This document shows, piece after piece, positions 54,447 to 62,365 of a stretch of 64,000 nt of DNA. A program made the position numbers and the translations under genes. How positions within the stretch are numbered: position 1 is the stretch's first letter; each line of letters starts with the position of its first letter. This DNA is from Erysipelothrix tonsillarum DSM 14972 (GTDB taxonomy: Bacteria; Bacillota_I; Bacilli_A; Erysipelotrichales; Erysipelotrichaceae). The notes under the pieces were generated by a model. It saw nothing but the letters and a program-made list of their open reading frames with translations, searched no databases and was not told where the DNA came from. The stretch spans positions 1 to 64,000 of the forward strand of contig NZ_KB892378.1 of NCBI RefSeq assembly GCF_000373785.1, read 5' to 3'.

Positions 54447-55328
54447 ATGGAAACTATAACAGTAAAATTAACAGACAAACAAATTAACGAATTGAAATCA
54501 AGATATGCGCGATATCCTATTCGTTATGATATTCAATATACTCACTACCAAATCAAAGGCAGTGATGTAACCATAACAGCCTACACGAGCGGTAAGGTTG
54601 TTTTCAGCGGCGAAGGTGCCGCTTTTCATGCTATGTCCTATTCTGAACAAACTCCCAAACCTAAATCTCAACCTGCCAAATCAATTCAAGGCTCAATGGC
54701 AGGAAGCGACGAAGTTGGTACAGGCGATTACTTTGGTCCGATTACCGTTTGCGCATGCATTGTGAATGAATCAGACTTGGTTCGTATCCCCGTAAATGAG
54801 ATTGTTGATTCAAAACAAATTAACGATGATAAAATTCGTTTACTTGCACCAATTTTAAAACGCGAGCTTCAATACAGCCTTCTAATCCTTAACAATCAAA
54901 AGTATAATCGGGTACATCAAACCATGAATATGAATGTGATTAAGGCTAAGTTACATAATCAAGCGTTTCTCAATCTAAAGAAACGGTATGTGATGCCCCC
55001 TCATGTCATTATTGATCAATTTATGGCCGAACAACCGTATTACAAGGCGCTCAAAGATGAACCGGAAATTTTCAAAGGTCTTATTTTCGAAACTAAAGCC
55101 GAAAATAAATTTATTGCTGTTGCGTGTGGTGCAATTATTGCCCGATTCGGCTTTTTAGAATATCTCGATCAATTATCCACTAAATATGATTGCGTATTTC
55201 CTAAAGGGGCAGGTGCCCACGTGGATGTATTTGGAAAACAATTTGTTGCTCGTTATGGGAAAGATGAACTTAACAAGGTTGCTAAAGTTCACTTTGCCAA
55301 TACGCAACGAATTCTTAGCGATTCGTAA
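54447..55328 (+). CDS. rnhC: ribonuclease HIII
   Basis: 293 residues. An N-terminal TBP-like domain (1 to about 85) precedes the catalytic part with GSDEVGTGDYFGP (about 87-99), DSKQINDDKI, DQFMAEQPYY and AHVDVFGKQF, the RNase HIII signature. It cuts RNA in RNA-DNA hybrids. There is no ribosome site before the ATG, and a TATATT/TATTAT lies about 10 nt upstream, so the transcript may be leaderless. Its last 14 nt overlap the convergent comEB gene. Confidence 0.96.
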   Translation: METITVKLTDKQINELKSRYARYPIRYDIQYTHYQIKGSDVTITAYTSGKVVFSGEGAAFHAMSYSEQTPKPKSQPAKSIQGSMAGSDEVGTGDYFGPITVCACIVNESDLVRIPVNEIVDSKQINDDKIRLLAPILKRELQYSLLILNNQKYNRVHQTMNMNVIKAKLHNQAFLNLKKRYVMPPHVIIDQFMAEQPYYKALKDEPEIFKGLIFETKAENKFIAVACGAIIARFGFLEYLDQLSTKYDCVFPKGAGAHVDVFGKQFVARYGKDELNKVAKVHFANTQRILSDS

Positions 55329-55794
55329 CTTTTACGACAATGGGTTGTTCCATTTTCCGATACGTAACTCCAGCTGCATTAAGCATGCGTTTTGAAACTT
55401 GAACCGCATCTGTATCCGCATACTTATCATCTTCATAGACAATTTCTTTAATGCCACTTTGAATAATTGCTTTCGAACATTCATTACATGGAAACAACGA
55501 CACATAAATCGTACATCCAAGCAGGGACTGAGTTGCATTTAAAATGGCATTCAGTTCTGCGTGCACAACATAAGCATATTTTGTAGCTTGGAAATCACCT
55601 TCACGATCCCATGGAAATGCATCATCACTTAATCCCGTTGGTAGGCCATTATAGCCAATACCAACGATTTTTTTTCGTTCATCAACGATCGCTGCCCCAA
55701 CTTGTGTAGACGGATCTTTTGATCGAAGTGCAGATAAATGAGCCAACCCCATAAAATACTCATCCCATGTGATTACATCATTTCGTTTACTCAT
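55315..55794 (-). CDS. comEB: ComEB/dCMP deaminase family protein
   Basis: 159 residues. Zinc-deaminase motifs VHAELNAILNA (about 77-87, His and catalytic Glu) and SLFPCNECSKAIIQSG (about 99-114, Cys ligands) identify the dCMP/ComEB branch. It converts dCMP to dUMP for thymidylate synthesis. GTAGGGGGT precedes the ATG. The other late-competence genes are not nearby, so the dCMP deaminase role is the more likely one. Confidence 0.93.
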   Translation of the reverse strand: MSKRNDVITWDEYFMGLAHLSALRSKDPSTQVGAAIVDERKKIVGIGYNGLPTGLSDDAFPWDREGDFQATKYAYVVHAELNAILNATQSLLGCTIYVSLFPCNECSKAIIQSGIKEIVYEDDKYADTDAVQVSKRMLNAAGVTYRKMEQPIVVKVTNR

Positions 55795-55802
55795 AATACC
55801 CC

Positions 55803-57002
55803 CTACTTCAGAAACCCGCTTAAGCGGTTCGCATAATTTTTAAATCCTAACTCATACCAACTGTTAATAACAGACATATCCAATCGAGGACTGGATAATG
55901 TACTAGCATGTTGTGTCATAACCACAATAATTCCAATGACAAACACACTTGACAACACCATTGTCCCTTTGCGTAAATAGTCCCAATCTTTTCGTTTTGA
56001 AAAAATCAAACCACATAAAACTCCAGCAATCAAACCCCCAAAGTGTGCCGTAGCACTCACTCCTGGTAGCGTACTGATAATTAGGTTTATAAATAAAACT
56101 TGGAATACTTGCGACATCACTTTAGGATTTCGCATTGCTTTAGTCTCGAATAAGTAGACACACATTGCTCCCAATAAGGCAAATAAACCACCACTAATTC
56201 CAAGTCCAATCACCGCTTCATCGAGAATGAAAACAAATGCATTCCCGAACAAGATCCCTGCAATAAGCGTAAATAAGTATTTTTTACCACCCATCACGGT
56301 TTCCATAACAATACCTAAATTTCTCAGTGCCATTAAATTCATAATTAAATGAAAGAAGGAAATATGTAAAAAGCCTGCTGTAATGAACCGAAACCATTCG
56401 TGCGCATGAACAATAAAGGGTTTATAGAATGCTCCCAGCATCACTGCAACCGTATTAATATTAATTTCCGGTATTAAGATTAGATATTGTGCAATTAGGA
56501 AAATGACCACACAAATGATTGAGATAACGTTTGTAACTGGAAATGAACGGTAACGTGCTTGTTTTTGCATTTTACCAATCGTTTTCTTTAAATTCATGAC
56601 CGCTTTCGATAACGAATGGTCAGGATTAGGACTCACTTTTAACAATCCACTCAAATCTCCAAATGGAGTTAAAGTAGGGGTCTGTGAAACAAAATTAGGT
56701 CCCACGACAACATTAACGTCATCCCCTGTTTTATCCTCTTGATTAACGCTTATATTCAGCCCCTCAGCTTTAGTTTTAAACACGAGTGCGAGACTTTCGC
56801 GATGTTTTGAAATTAAATCACGGTCAAAATCAGATAATGCCGTAGATGTAACCATAATAATCGCATTGTCTTCAACATTTTGATTCACAAGCCACACTTG
56901 TGAACTATCTTGAGTCATTGAAACCATTTGATATTCGTAATGCTTCATAAAATAGTTTGCAACTTCAATCACCCATGCATCATATTGAGACTTTTTATAC
57001 AT
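55803..57002 (-). CDS. rhomboid-family intramembrane serine protease
   Basis: 399 residues. An N-terminal soluble domain (1 to about 165) precedes about seven membrane helices. HEWFRFITAGFLH, HLIMNLMALRNLG, the catalytic Ser in GLGISGGLFALLG (about 271) and the catalytic His in TAHFGGLIAG (about 323) follow the GlpG/YqgP rhomboid pattern. The N-terminal extension resembles the YqgP type. It cleaves transmembrane proteins inside the membrane; substrates are unknown. AGGAGG precedes the ATG, which overlaps the rluD stop. Confidence 0.93.
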   Translation of the reverse strand: MYKKSQYDAWVIEVANYFMKHYEYQMVSMTQDSSQVWLVNQNVEDNAIIMVTSTALSDFDRDLISKHRESLALVFKTKAEGLNISVNQEDKTGDDVNVVVGPNFVSQTPTLTPFGDLSGLLKVSPNPDHSLSKAVMNLKKTIGKMQKQARYRSFPVTNVISIICVVIFLIAQYLILIPEININTVAVMLGAFYKPFIVHAHEWFRFITAGFLHISFFHLIMNLMALRNLGIVMETVMGGKKYLFTLIAGILFGNAFVFILDEAVIGLGISGGLFALLGAMCVYLFETKAMRNPKVMSQVFQVLFINLIISTLPGVSATAHFGGLIAGVLCGLIFSKRKDWDYLRKGTMVLSSVFVIGIIVVMTQHASTLSSPRLDMSVINSWYELGFKNYANRLSGFLK

Positions 57003-57910
57003 TAATCTAACCTCCTGATTTCCTCAATAACATCCTTCATCGTTTGTGGCATTTCTGCCTCAAACGACATCACTTCTTTTGTTATTGGATGTGTCAATGT
57101 TAGTTTCTGTGCATGCAAGCATTGTCCATTCGTTTCCCATGTATTTTTATAACTATACGTTTGATCGCCTACGATAGGGTGCTTGATATACTGAGCATGA
57201 ACACGAATTTGGTGTGTTCGGCCCGTATCCAACTTACAACGTAATACACTGTAATCATTGAATCGTTCCATTAAAAAGAAATGGGTCACAGCATGCTTGC
57301 TGTTTTGATCTGTAACCGCCATCCGTTGACGGTTTTTGGGATCGCGACCAATAGGTGCGTCGACCGTTGCACTCTGATGTTTAAATTGATGGTGCACAAT
57401 TGCAATATATTCACGTGAAATTAGGCGTTGTTTTAAATCTTCCACCAAAATTTCGTGTGCCTCATTCGTCTTAGCCACCACCAACAATCCCGTTGTATCT
57501 TTATCAATACGATGAACAATCCCTGGACGCAACTCACCATTAAGGTTACTTAATTGCGTCGTATGGGCTAAGAGTCCGTGTACTAATGTCGCTTGATTCA
57601 GCGTTGAGGGAGAAGGATGCACAATCAGCCCTTTTGGTTTATTCACGATTAAAATAGCATCATCTTCATAGACGATATCCAAATCCATCGGTACGGGCAC
57701 AATCGTCGTTTGTTCTTCCGTAATTTCATATTCAATAACATCATCTTCTTTAAGGCGAAGGTTCGGCTTAACCGTATTTCCATTCACCAAAATTTTTCCA
57801 TCTTTAATCCATGTTTGAATTACACTTCGAGAATAATCAGTTATGGCAAGTGCCATATATTGATCGATCCTCATATTATCAAACATTGCTTCTACTATTA
57901 ATTTATTCAT
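57002..57910 (-). CDS. rluD: RluD-family 23S rRNA pseudouridine synthase
   Basis: 302 residues from the ATG after AGAGGTC; the frame is open further, but that part lies inside lspA. An S4 RNA-binding domain (about 12-60) precedes the synthase core with HRIDKDTTGLLVVAKT (catalytic Asp about 140), GRDPKNRQRMAV and LDTGRTHQIRVH. It makes pseudouridines in 23S rRNA. Overlap with lspA (8 nt) is the usual lspA-rluD arrangement. Confidence 0.96.
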   Translation of the reverse strand: MNKLIVEAMFDNMRIDQYMALAITDYSRSVIQTWIKDGKILVNGNTVKPNLRLKEDDVIEYEITEEQTTIVPVPMDLDIVYEDDAILIVNKPKGLIVHPSPSTLNQATLVHGLLAHTTQLSNLNGELRPGIVHRIDKDTTGLLVVAKTNEAHEILVEDLKQRLISREYIAIVHHQFKHQSATVDAPIGRDPKNRQRMAVTDQNSKHAVTHFFLMERFNDYSVLRCKLDTGRTHQIRVHAQYIKHPIVGDQTYSYKNTWETNGQCLHAQKLTLTHPITKEVMSFEAEMPQTMKDVIEEIRRLD

Positions 57911-58364
57911 TTTTTTGACCTCTTTCATCGAGATAGAGCAGCAGCGCAAGGAGGAATACTCCTACAACTAAACTCATATCTGCTACGTTAAATACAGGAA
58001 ACTGATATCCAAAGATATTGAACGCAAACATATCACGTACATAGCCATAAACTGCGCGGTCAAACAAATTCCCAAAAGCACCTGCAAACATTAAGGCAAT
58101 CGCTGTCAAAACGACAGGTTTATCTTCTTTTACATAATAATAAGCGAGCACAATGCACACTGCTGAAGAGAGCACGATAAAAAGCCATTTTTGGCCATCG
58201 AGCAAACTCCATGCTGCACCTGTATTACGTACATACCGAAGTGAGAAAAATCCGGGTATAACTTGTATAGACTCCCATAAAGGAATCGTTTTATCTATCC
58301 ATGCCTTAGAAAGCAAATCAATTGCGATAATCACGACACTTAACAATCCTAAACGTTTCTTCAT
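57903..58364 (-). CDS. lspA: lipoprotein signal peptidase (signal peptidase II)
   Basis: 153 residues, four membrane helices. Conserved RNTGAAWSLL (about 46-55), AGAFGNLFDRAVYGYVRDMF with the first catalytic Asp (about 103), and PVFNVADMSLVVGV with the second (about 128). It cuts the signals of lipidated proteins such as the MglB-like protein. GAGGAAGTT precedes the ATG. Confidence 0.97.
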   Translation of the reverse strand: MKKRLGLLSVVIIAIDLLSKAWIDKTIPLWESIQVIPGFFSLRYVRNTGAAWSLLDGQKWLFIVLSSAVCIVLAYYYVKEDKPVVLTAIALMFAGAFGNLFDRAVYGYVRDMFAFNIFGYQFPVFNVADMSLVVGVFLLALLLYLDERGQKNE

Positions 58365-58430
58365 AACTTCCTCATTTCATGTGTTTATTATAACATTATC
58401 GCATACTCATTGCATATATAAAACCCTATC

Positions 58431-58459
58431 AAAAAAAGATGTGAGTCTTCACACCTTTT
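58431..58459 (-). terminator. terminator of the isochorismatase-esterase pair
   Basis: Minus strand AAAGGTGTGA pairs with TCACATCTTT (one mismatch) and is followed by T residues. It overlaps the esterase stop. Confidence 0.8.
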
Positions 58460-59462
58460 AAGTATTATTTTCAATAAATTTGATAAATTCTTCAAATGTA
58501 TGGATTGAATAGGGATTGTTCATTTGGAATTGGTACTCGTGACCTAAAGGATCTGCCACCCCTTCATAAAATACAGAAGTAACAGGAACGTTAAGTGACT
58601 CAAGTTTCGCCTTCATTTTCAATCCATCCTCCATAAAACTCATTTGATTTCCATCCGTAATAAATGTCGCAGGAAATGATTTATTTAAGTAATTAATAAT
58701 TGAGAGTGACTCCACATAATCTGCATTCATCCATGCCTTCTCACCCATATAAGCCCACGCAAGACGGCTCATAAAGAAATCGAGTACACCCGAAGATGAT
58801 TGCATATTTAAAAGACCATTCAGATCATATGGACCGCAAAACAAGGCAATCCCCTTCACAATATCTGATTTTATGGTTGCAGATTGTCCCAACATGGCTG
58901 CATAAGCAGGGTCCAGTTGCACCATCATATATTGCGCCATAATATGCGCCCCAGCCGAATCTCCGGCTAAAATTAAATTGCTCATATCCAAACCAAATAT
59001 CGCTGCGTGTTGCTCAAGGTACTGTAATGCTTCACCTACTTGAACTATTGGCGATGGATAAACCGCCTCAGGGGCAAGATCATAATTTAAATTCACCACG
59101 CGATACCCTCGTTGCGCAAGTTGAACGGCATATTCATAATTATCGTGCTTATCTCCACCCACAAAAGCGCCACCGTGAACCCAAACAATTGTTGGAAGCA
59201 CTTGATGGGTTTTAGGTCCAAATAGATCAAATGTATTTCGGCCCGCGGTTGATGCGTAAGTAAGATCGGTATATACGTCAACTTGCGCTTCCACAACATC
59301 ATAGTCCTGAGGTTTAATGGCCATGCCACCCTCAAATACCTTACGTACCAGATATGCAGATGGTGCCGGATCTACAACGAAATAAACGCCAACACCGCCA
59401 ACAATAAGGAGAACAAGGCTCACCACGGCTAATAAACCACGTTTTAAACTTGAACGATTCAT
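58458..59462 (-). CDS. membrane-anchored alpha/beta-hydrolase (esterase/lipase-like)
   Basis: 334 residues. An N-terminal helix (RGLLAVVSLVLLIVGGVGVYFVV) acts as signal anchor. The hydrolase domain has the oxyanion motif VWVHGGAFVGG (about 93-103), the nucleophile GDSAGAH (about 167-173), and later Asp and His candidates in ITDGNQ and DPLGHEY. It resembles the hormone-sensitive-lipase/BD-FAE group; the ester substrate is unknown. Its ATG overlaps the isochorismatase stop by 4 nt, so the two are coupled. Confidence 0.88.
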   Translation of the reverse strand: MNRSSLKRGLLAVVSLVLLIVGGVGVYFVVDPAPSAYLVRKVFEGGMAIKPQDYDVVEAQVDVYTDLTYASTAGRNTFDLFGPKTHQVLPTIVWVHGGAFVGGDKHDNYEYAVQLAQRGYRVVNLNYDLAPEAVYPSPIVQVGEALQYLEQHAAIFGLDMSNLILAGDSAGAHIMAQYMMVQLDPAYAAMLGQSATIKSDIVKGIALFCGPYDLNGLLNMQSSSGVLDFFMSRLAWAYMGEKAWMNADYVESLSIINYLNKSFPATFITDGNQMSFMEDGLKMKAKLESLNVPVTSVFYEGVADPLGHEYQFQMNNPYSIHTFEEFIKFIENNT

Positions 59463-59977
59463 CGGATAACGTCCACCTGCAAGCCCTCAAGAATATCCAA
59501 ACTTTTCAGGTGAAGTGCTTGGTCAAAACTATCTGTACAGTGCGTATCCACGACAATACGGGTCTCAGGGCAAGCAGCCTTCACCATCACACATGTACTG
59601 ACAACACAAATATTAGAAACCAAACCCATCACTTCTATTTCATCATAATCGGTATGATCCAAATAATTCCCGAGTTTTAAGGAAGCAAATGTTGGCTTAT
59701 TAAAAATAATCGAATCCGCTTTTATAAATGGTTGTAAGCGGCGGTCGAGTTCCCAACCCTCAGAACCTAAAATACAATGTTCCACCGGCAATCGCCGTCC
59801 TTCTTGCGTTTCTAGGTAATTTGAGCCATGTGTATCTCGAGTAAAAACTCTATCAGCGCTTTCATCTTTTTTCAGTTTTTCTATAATGTTAAGTACAACC
59901 TGATCAGCGCCTTCAAATCCAAGGGATCCAGATACAAAGTCATTCTGAACATCTACAATAATATATAATTTTTTCAT
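59459..59977 (-). CDS. isochorismatase-family hydrolase (nicotinamidase-like)
   Basis: 172 residues. IIVDVQNDFVSGSL with the catalytic Asp (9), the Lys in FNKPTFAS (about 92), and GLVSNICVVSTCVMVKA with the catalytic Cys (about 126) form the cysteine-hydrolase triad. TRDTHGSNY near 46-54 resembles nicotinamidase metal-site regions, and PVEHCILGSEG also fits PncA-like proteins. Nicotinamide deamidation is the best guess, not proven. AGGGTGGGCGT precedes the ATG. Confidence 0.85.
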   Translation of the reverse strand: MKKLYIIVDVQNDFVSGSLGFEGADQVVLNIIEKLKKDESADRVFTRDTHGSNYLETQEGRRLPVEHCILGSEGWELDRRLQPFIKADSIIFNKPTFASLKLGNYLDHTDYDEIEVMGLVSNICVVSTCVMVKAACPETRIVVDTHCTDSFDQALHLKSLDILEGLQVDVIR

Positions 59978-60005
59978 ACGCCCACCCTTTTATTTTATTG
60001 TAACA

Positions 60006-60029
60006 TAAAAAAGTCCTCGTAGGAGGACT
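60006..60029 (-). terminator. terminator of the MATE gene
   Basis: Minus strand AGTCCTC pairs with GAGGACT, followed by six T residues. It contains the MATE stop codon. Confidence 0.88.
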
Positions 60030-61368
60030 ATGCTTTTTCGAGCCAATGTGAGGCTTTTGAATAAATAATCGTTAATATCATGGAACTAATCCATGTTACA
60101 GAATAACTCCAGTATACCCAATCAATTGTTGGATTAATACGCATCATGATGAACAAGAAAATCTGTCTTAACACCGTAAAGCATGAAATCATAATGAACA
60201 TCGGAACCATCGTTAATCCGGCGCCGCGTAATGCTCCACTGAGAATGCTCGTGGTGCTTAGTGCAAAATAGAACGGAACCATAATACGTAACATACGCGC
60301 TCCATACATAATAACCATCGGTTCGGGTGAAAAGAACCCAATCAGTTTATCTGCATAAATAAAGGTAGGAATACCAATAATAATAACGATACCGACAGCT
60401 AAAACCAAAGCGGTACGTACCCCTTCCATAATGCGTTCTTTACGGCCCGCTCCCAAGTTTTGTCCAGTGAACGTCGTAATTGTTAACGAAAAACTTTGAG
60501 TTGGCATCGACAAGAAAGCATTAAACTTATCCGCGGCACTGAATCCCGCAACCGCAGCAGATCCGAAGCCATTGATATACGATTGTACCAATACATTGGA
60601 AAATGAGACCACAGTTTGTTGGATTCCAGTTGGAATTCCTAAGCGAATAATCTCATACAACTTATCACGATGTATACGAATATCACCCATCTTCAACTGA
60701 TAATTATCATTAACACGCAGCAAGTGAATCCATACTAAAACAGCTGACGTCATCTGTGCAATCAAAGTCGCAACGGCAACCCCTAAAATCCCCATATCAA
60801 ATACAATCACAAATAAAAGATCAAGGGTAACGTTGATAAGACTTGATACACATAAATAAATTAGTGGATGACGGGAGTCTCCAATCGCACGTAAAATCCC
60901 CGCACCTGAATTATAAATAACCAACCCAGTTACACCAAAGAAATAAACCCGCAGGTAAAGTGTCGCTGGTTCCATAATATTTGCCGGTGTTTTCAACCAC
61001 CCCAAAAATATGGGTGACATAATCGATCCAAATATTGTAAGAAACACGCTAACAATTAAGGAAAACGCAATAAAGGTATGAATTGAATCATGCAATTCTT
61101 CATCTTTTTTTGCACCAAAATAACGTGAAATTAAGATTCCAGCACCCGTTGAAATCCCCATAAATAATCCAATAATAACATGACTTAGAGGTGTACTTGC
61201 ACCGACAGCCGCAAGCGCCTCTTCCCCTACATAATTTCCAACCACAAAGGAATCCACCGTATTATATAATTGTTGAAATAGGTTCCCTATAAGCAGCGGT
61301 ATAGAAAATAAAAGCATTTCTTTCCAAATGACGCCTTCTGTCATTGACGTCTTTTTATGTACTTTCAT
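60028..61368 (-). CDS. MATE family efflux transporter
   Basis: 446 residues, twelve membrane helices in two halves. LLFSIPLLIGNLFQQLYNTVDSFVVGNYVG (about 22-51) and STGAGILISRYFGAKK, with the matching second-half GIPTGIQQTVVSFSNVLVQSYING, are the MATE repeats. These antiporters use sodium or protons to expel drugs or metabolites. GAAGGATGG upstream favours the ATG at 61368 over the in-frame ATG at 61377, which lies inside that ribosome site. Confidence 0.94.
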   Translation of the reverse strand: MKVHKKTSMTEGVIWKEMLLFSIPLLIGNLFQQLYNTVDSFVVGNYVGEEALAAVGASTPLSHVIIGLFMGISTGAGILISRYFGAKKDEELHDSIHTFIAFSLIVSVFLTIFGSIMSPIFLGWLKTPANIMEPATLYLRVYFFGVTGLVIYNSGAGILRAIGDSRHPLIYLCVSSLINVTLDLLFVIVFDMGILGVAVATLIAQMTSAVLVWIHLLRVNDNYQLKMGDIRIHRDKLYEIIRLGIPTGIQQTVVSFSNVLVQSYINGFGSAAVAGFSAADKFNAFLSMPTQSFSLTITTFTGQNLGAGRKERIMEGVRTALVLAVGIVIIIGIPTFIYADKLIGFFSPEPMVIMYGARMLRIMVPFYFALSTTSILSGALRGAGLTMVPMFIMISCFTVLRQIFLFIMMRINPTIDWVYWSYSVTWISSMILTIIYSKASHWLEKA

Positions 61369-61443
61369 TGTAACCATCCTTCTTAACCATAATTATTATA
61401 CACGATATTTTATGTAAATCATTAAAATTTGGCACTTTTAATC

Positions 61444-61472
61444 TTGCACATTACCGAAACCGATGCTATAAT
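61444..61472 (+). promoter_or_regulatory. tRNA-Leu promoter
   Basis: TTGCAC (61444-61449) and TATAAT (61467-61472) are 17 nt apart, 20 nt before the tRNA. Confidence 0.85.
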
Positions 61473-61492
61473 ACAAAAGCAGTTAAAGCAAT

Positions 61493-61577
61493 GCACCAGT
61501 GGCGGAATCGGTAGACGCGCACGCTTGAGGGGCGTGTGACGCAAGTCGTGTAAGTTCAAATCTTATCTGGTGCACCA
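61493..61577 (+). tRNA. tRNA-Leu (anticodon GAG)
   Basis: 85 nt with acceptor GCACCAG/CTGGTGC, anticodon stem CACGC/GCGTG around TTGAGGG with anticodon GAG, a long variable arm as in type II tRNAs, a T arm with GTTCAAATC, and an encoded CCA. It reads CUC/CUU codons. Confidence 0.97.
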
Positions 61578-61589
61578 TTAAATTAAAAC

Positions 61590-61614
61590 ACACCAACTTC
61601 GGTTGGTTTTTTTT
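61590..61614 (+). terminator. tRNA-Leu terminator
   Basis: ACCAAC-TTCG-GTTGGT followed by eight T residues. Confidence 0.93.
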
Positions 61615-61726
61615 ATGCTACAGTTCATATTTATCCAAACAACACGACGAAAATCACTTGTTTGATCTTCACCATGATGACCATGCGAGACACCTACCGA
61701 GTGTGCACCCTAAGTTTTCTTATGCG

Positions 61727-61763
61727 AAAAAAAAAGAACCCAGCATACACCTCCTGGATTCTC
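61727..61763 (-). terminator. terminator of the small membrane protein gene
   Basis: Minus strand AGAATCCAG pairs with CTGGGTTCT (one mismatch) around a ten-base loop and is followed by nine or more T residues. Confidence 0.75.
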
Positions 61764-61768
61764 TGTTT

Positions 61769-62168
61769 TTATTGTCGACGTTCTGCAGCCTGAGTTAAAA
61801 CACGATAACCTTGATAAAAGCCTCCAAATCCACCAATGAACAAGAAATTGATGACACCGAGAATATGAACATAATTATTAGTCATCGGCGATGCCAACCA
61901 CGCCCCAAGATTATTGAATCCTACTCCAAGACAGACCGTCATAGCAAGTAGAGCCAAAATACGCTGTTGCTCACTATTATTTGTATACAAAGCATACGCG
62001 TTCACGAGAGTTAGTCCTAAATAGATGGCACCCAACTCACGTTGCCAACCAAAATCAAATCCCCATATTGAATTTTCAATCATATAACTTGGGAAAACAA
62101 GGTGTGAAAGCGCGGCCAAAAAAAAACACCGCTGTCATTACCATCAAATATCCTTTTCTTCTTTTCAT
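61769..62168 (-). pseudogene. small four-helix membrane protein, frameshifted at a nine-T run
   Basis: The natural start is ATG at 62168, which has AGGGGAG upstream. It opens MKRRKGYLMVMTAVFF, then meets nine T residues (A run at 62118-62126 on the plus strand). In-frame reading after that is wrong; with eight T it continues LAALSHLVFPSYMIE and on to the stop at 61769, about 132 residues in all with four membrane helices (for example ELGAIYLGLTLVNAYAL, HILGVINFLFIGGFGGFY). The family is not recognised. The cause may be a sequencing error, a true inactivation, or slippage at the run. Confidence 0.7.
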
Positions 62169-62209
62169 TAATCTAACTCCCCTGCATTTTCTTCATTATA
62201 AAGAAGATA

Positions 62210-62365
62210 TCACTCAGGTTCAAGTCCCATACCCAAAATAAAACAGAGCCATTGGCTCTGTTTTATATATTCTTCTTCATCGCTTTGCGCATTATGAAGT
62301 TGTTTAATTTTAAGATCAACTGCACAATAAGCAATACAATAAATAATCAACAAAATATAGGTCAT
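62210..62365 (-). CDS. 51-codon hydrophobic ORF coupled to the second mgtA
   Basis: Its ATG shares ATGA with the ATPase stop, so ribosomes finishing the ATPase could start here. The peptide opens with a membrane helix ([20 protein letters not shown]) and then a charged stretch ([12 protein letters not shown]). The frame then passes through a strong hairpin at 62237-62263 before its stop at 62210. If the hairpin terminates transcription, the frame has no stop on that message. Known small membrane partners of magnesium ATPases (MgtR, MgtS) are a loose parallel; similarity is not claimed. Confidence 0.5.
   Translation of the reverse strand: MTYILLIIYCIAYCAVDLKIKQLHNAQSDEEEYIKQSQWLCFILGMGLEPE
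62237..62263 (-). terminator. hairpin downstream of the second mgtA
   Basis: AAAACAGAGCC pairs with GGCTCTGTTTT around a four-base loop, followed on the minus strand by TTTTATTTT. It looks like the operon terminator but lies inside the 51-codon frame. Confidence 0.7.

Noticed and set aside
61578..61726. Extra gene between the tRNA-Leu terminator and the small membrane gene
   Set aside because: I saw no open frame with a ribosome site and no recognisable RNA fold; it holds only the tRNA terminator and an A/T-rich stretch.
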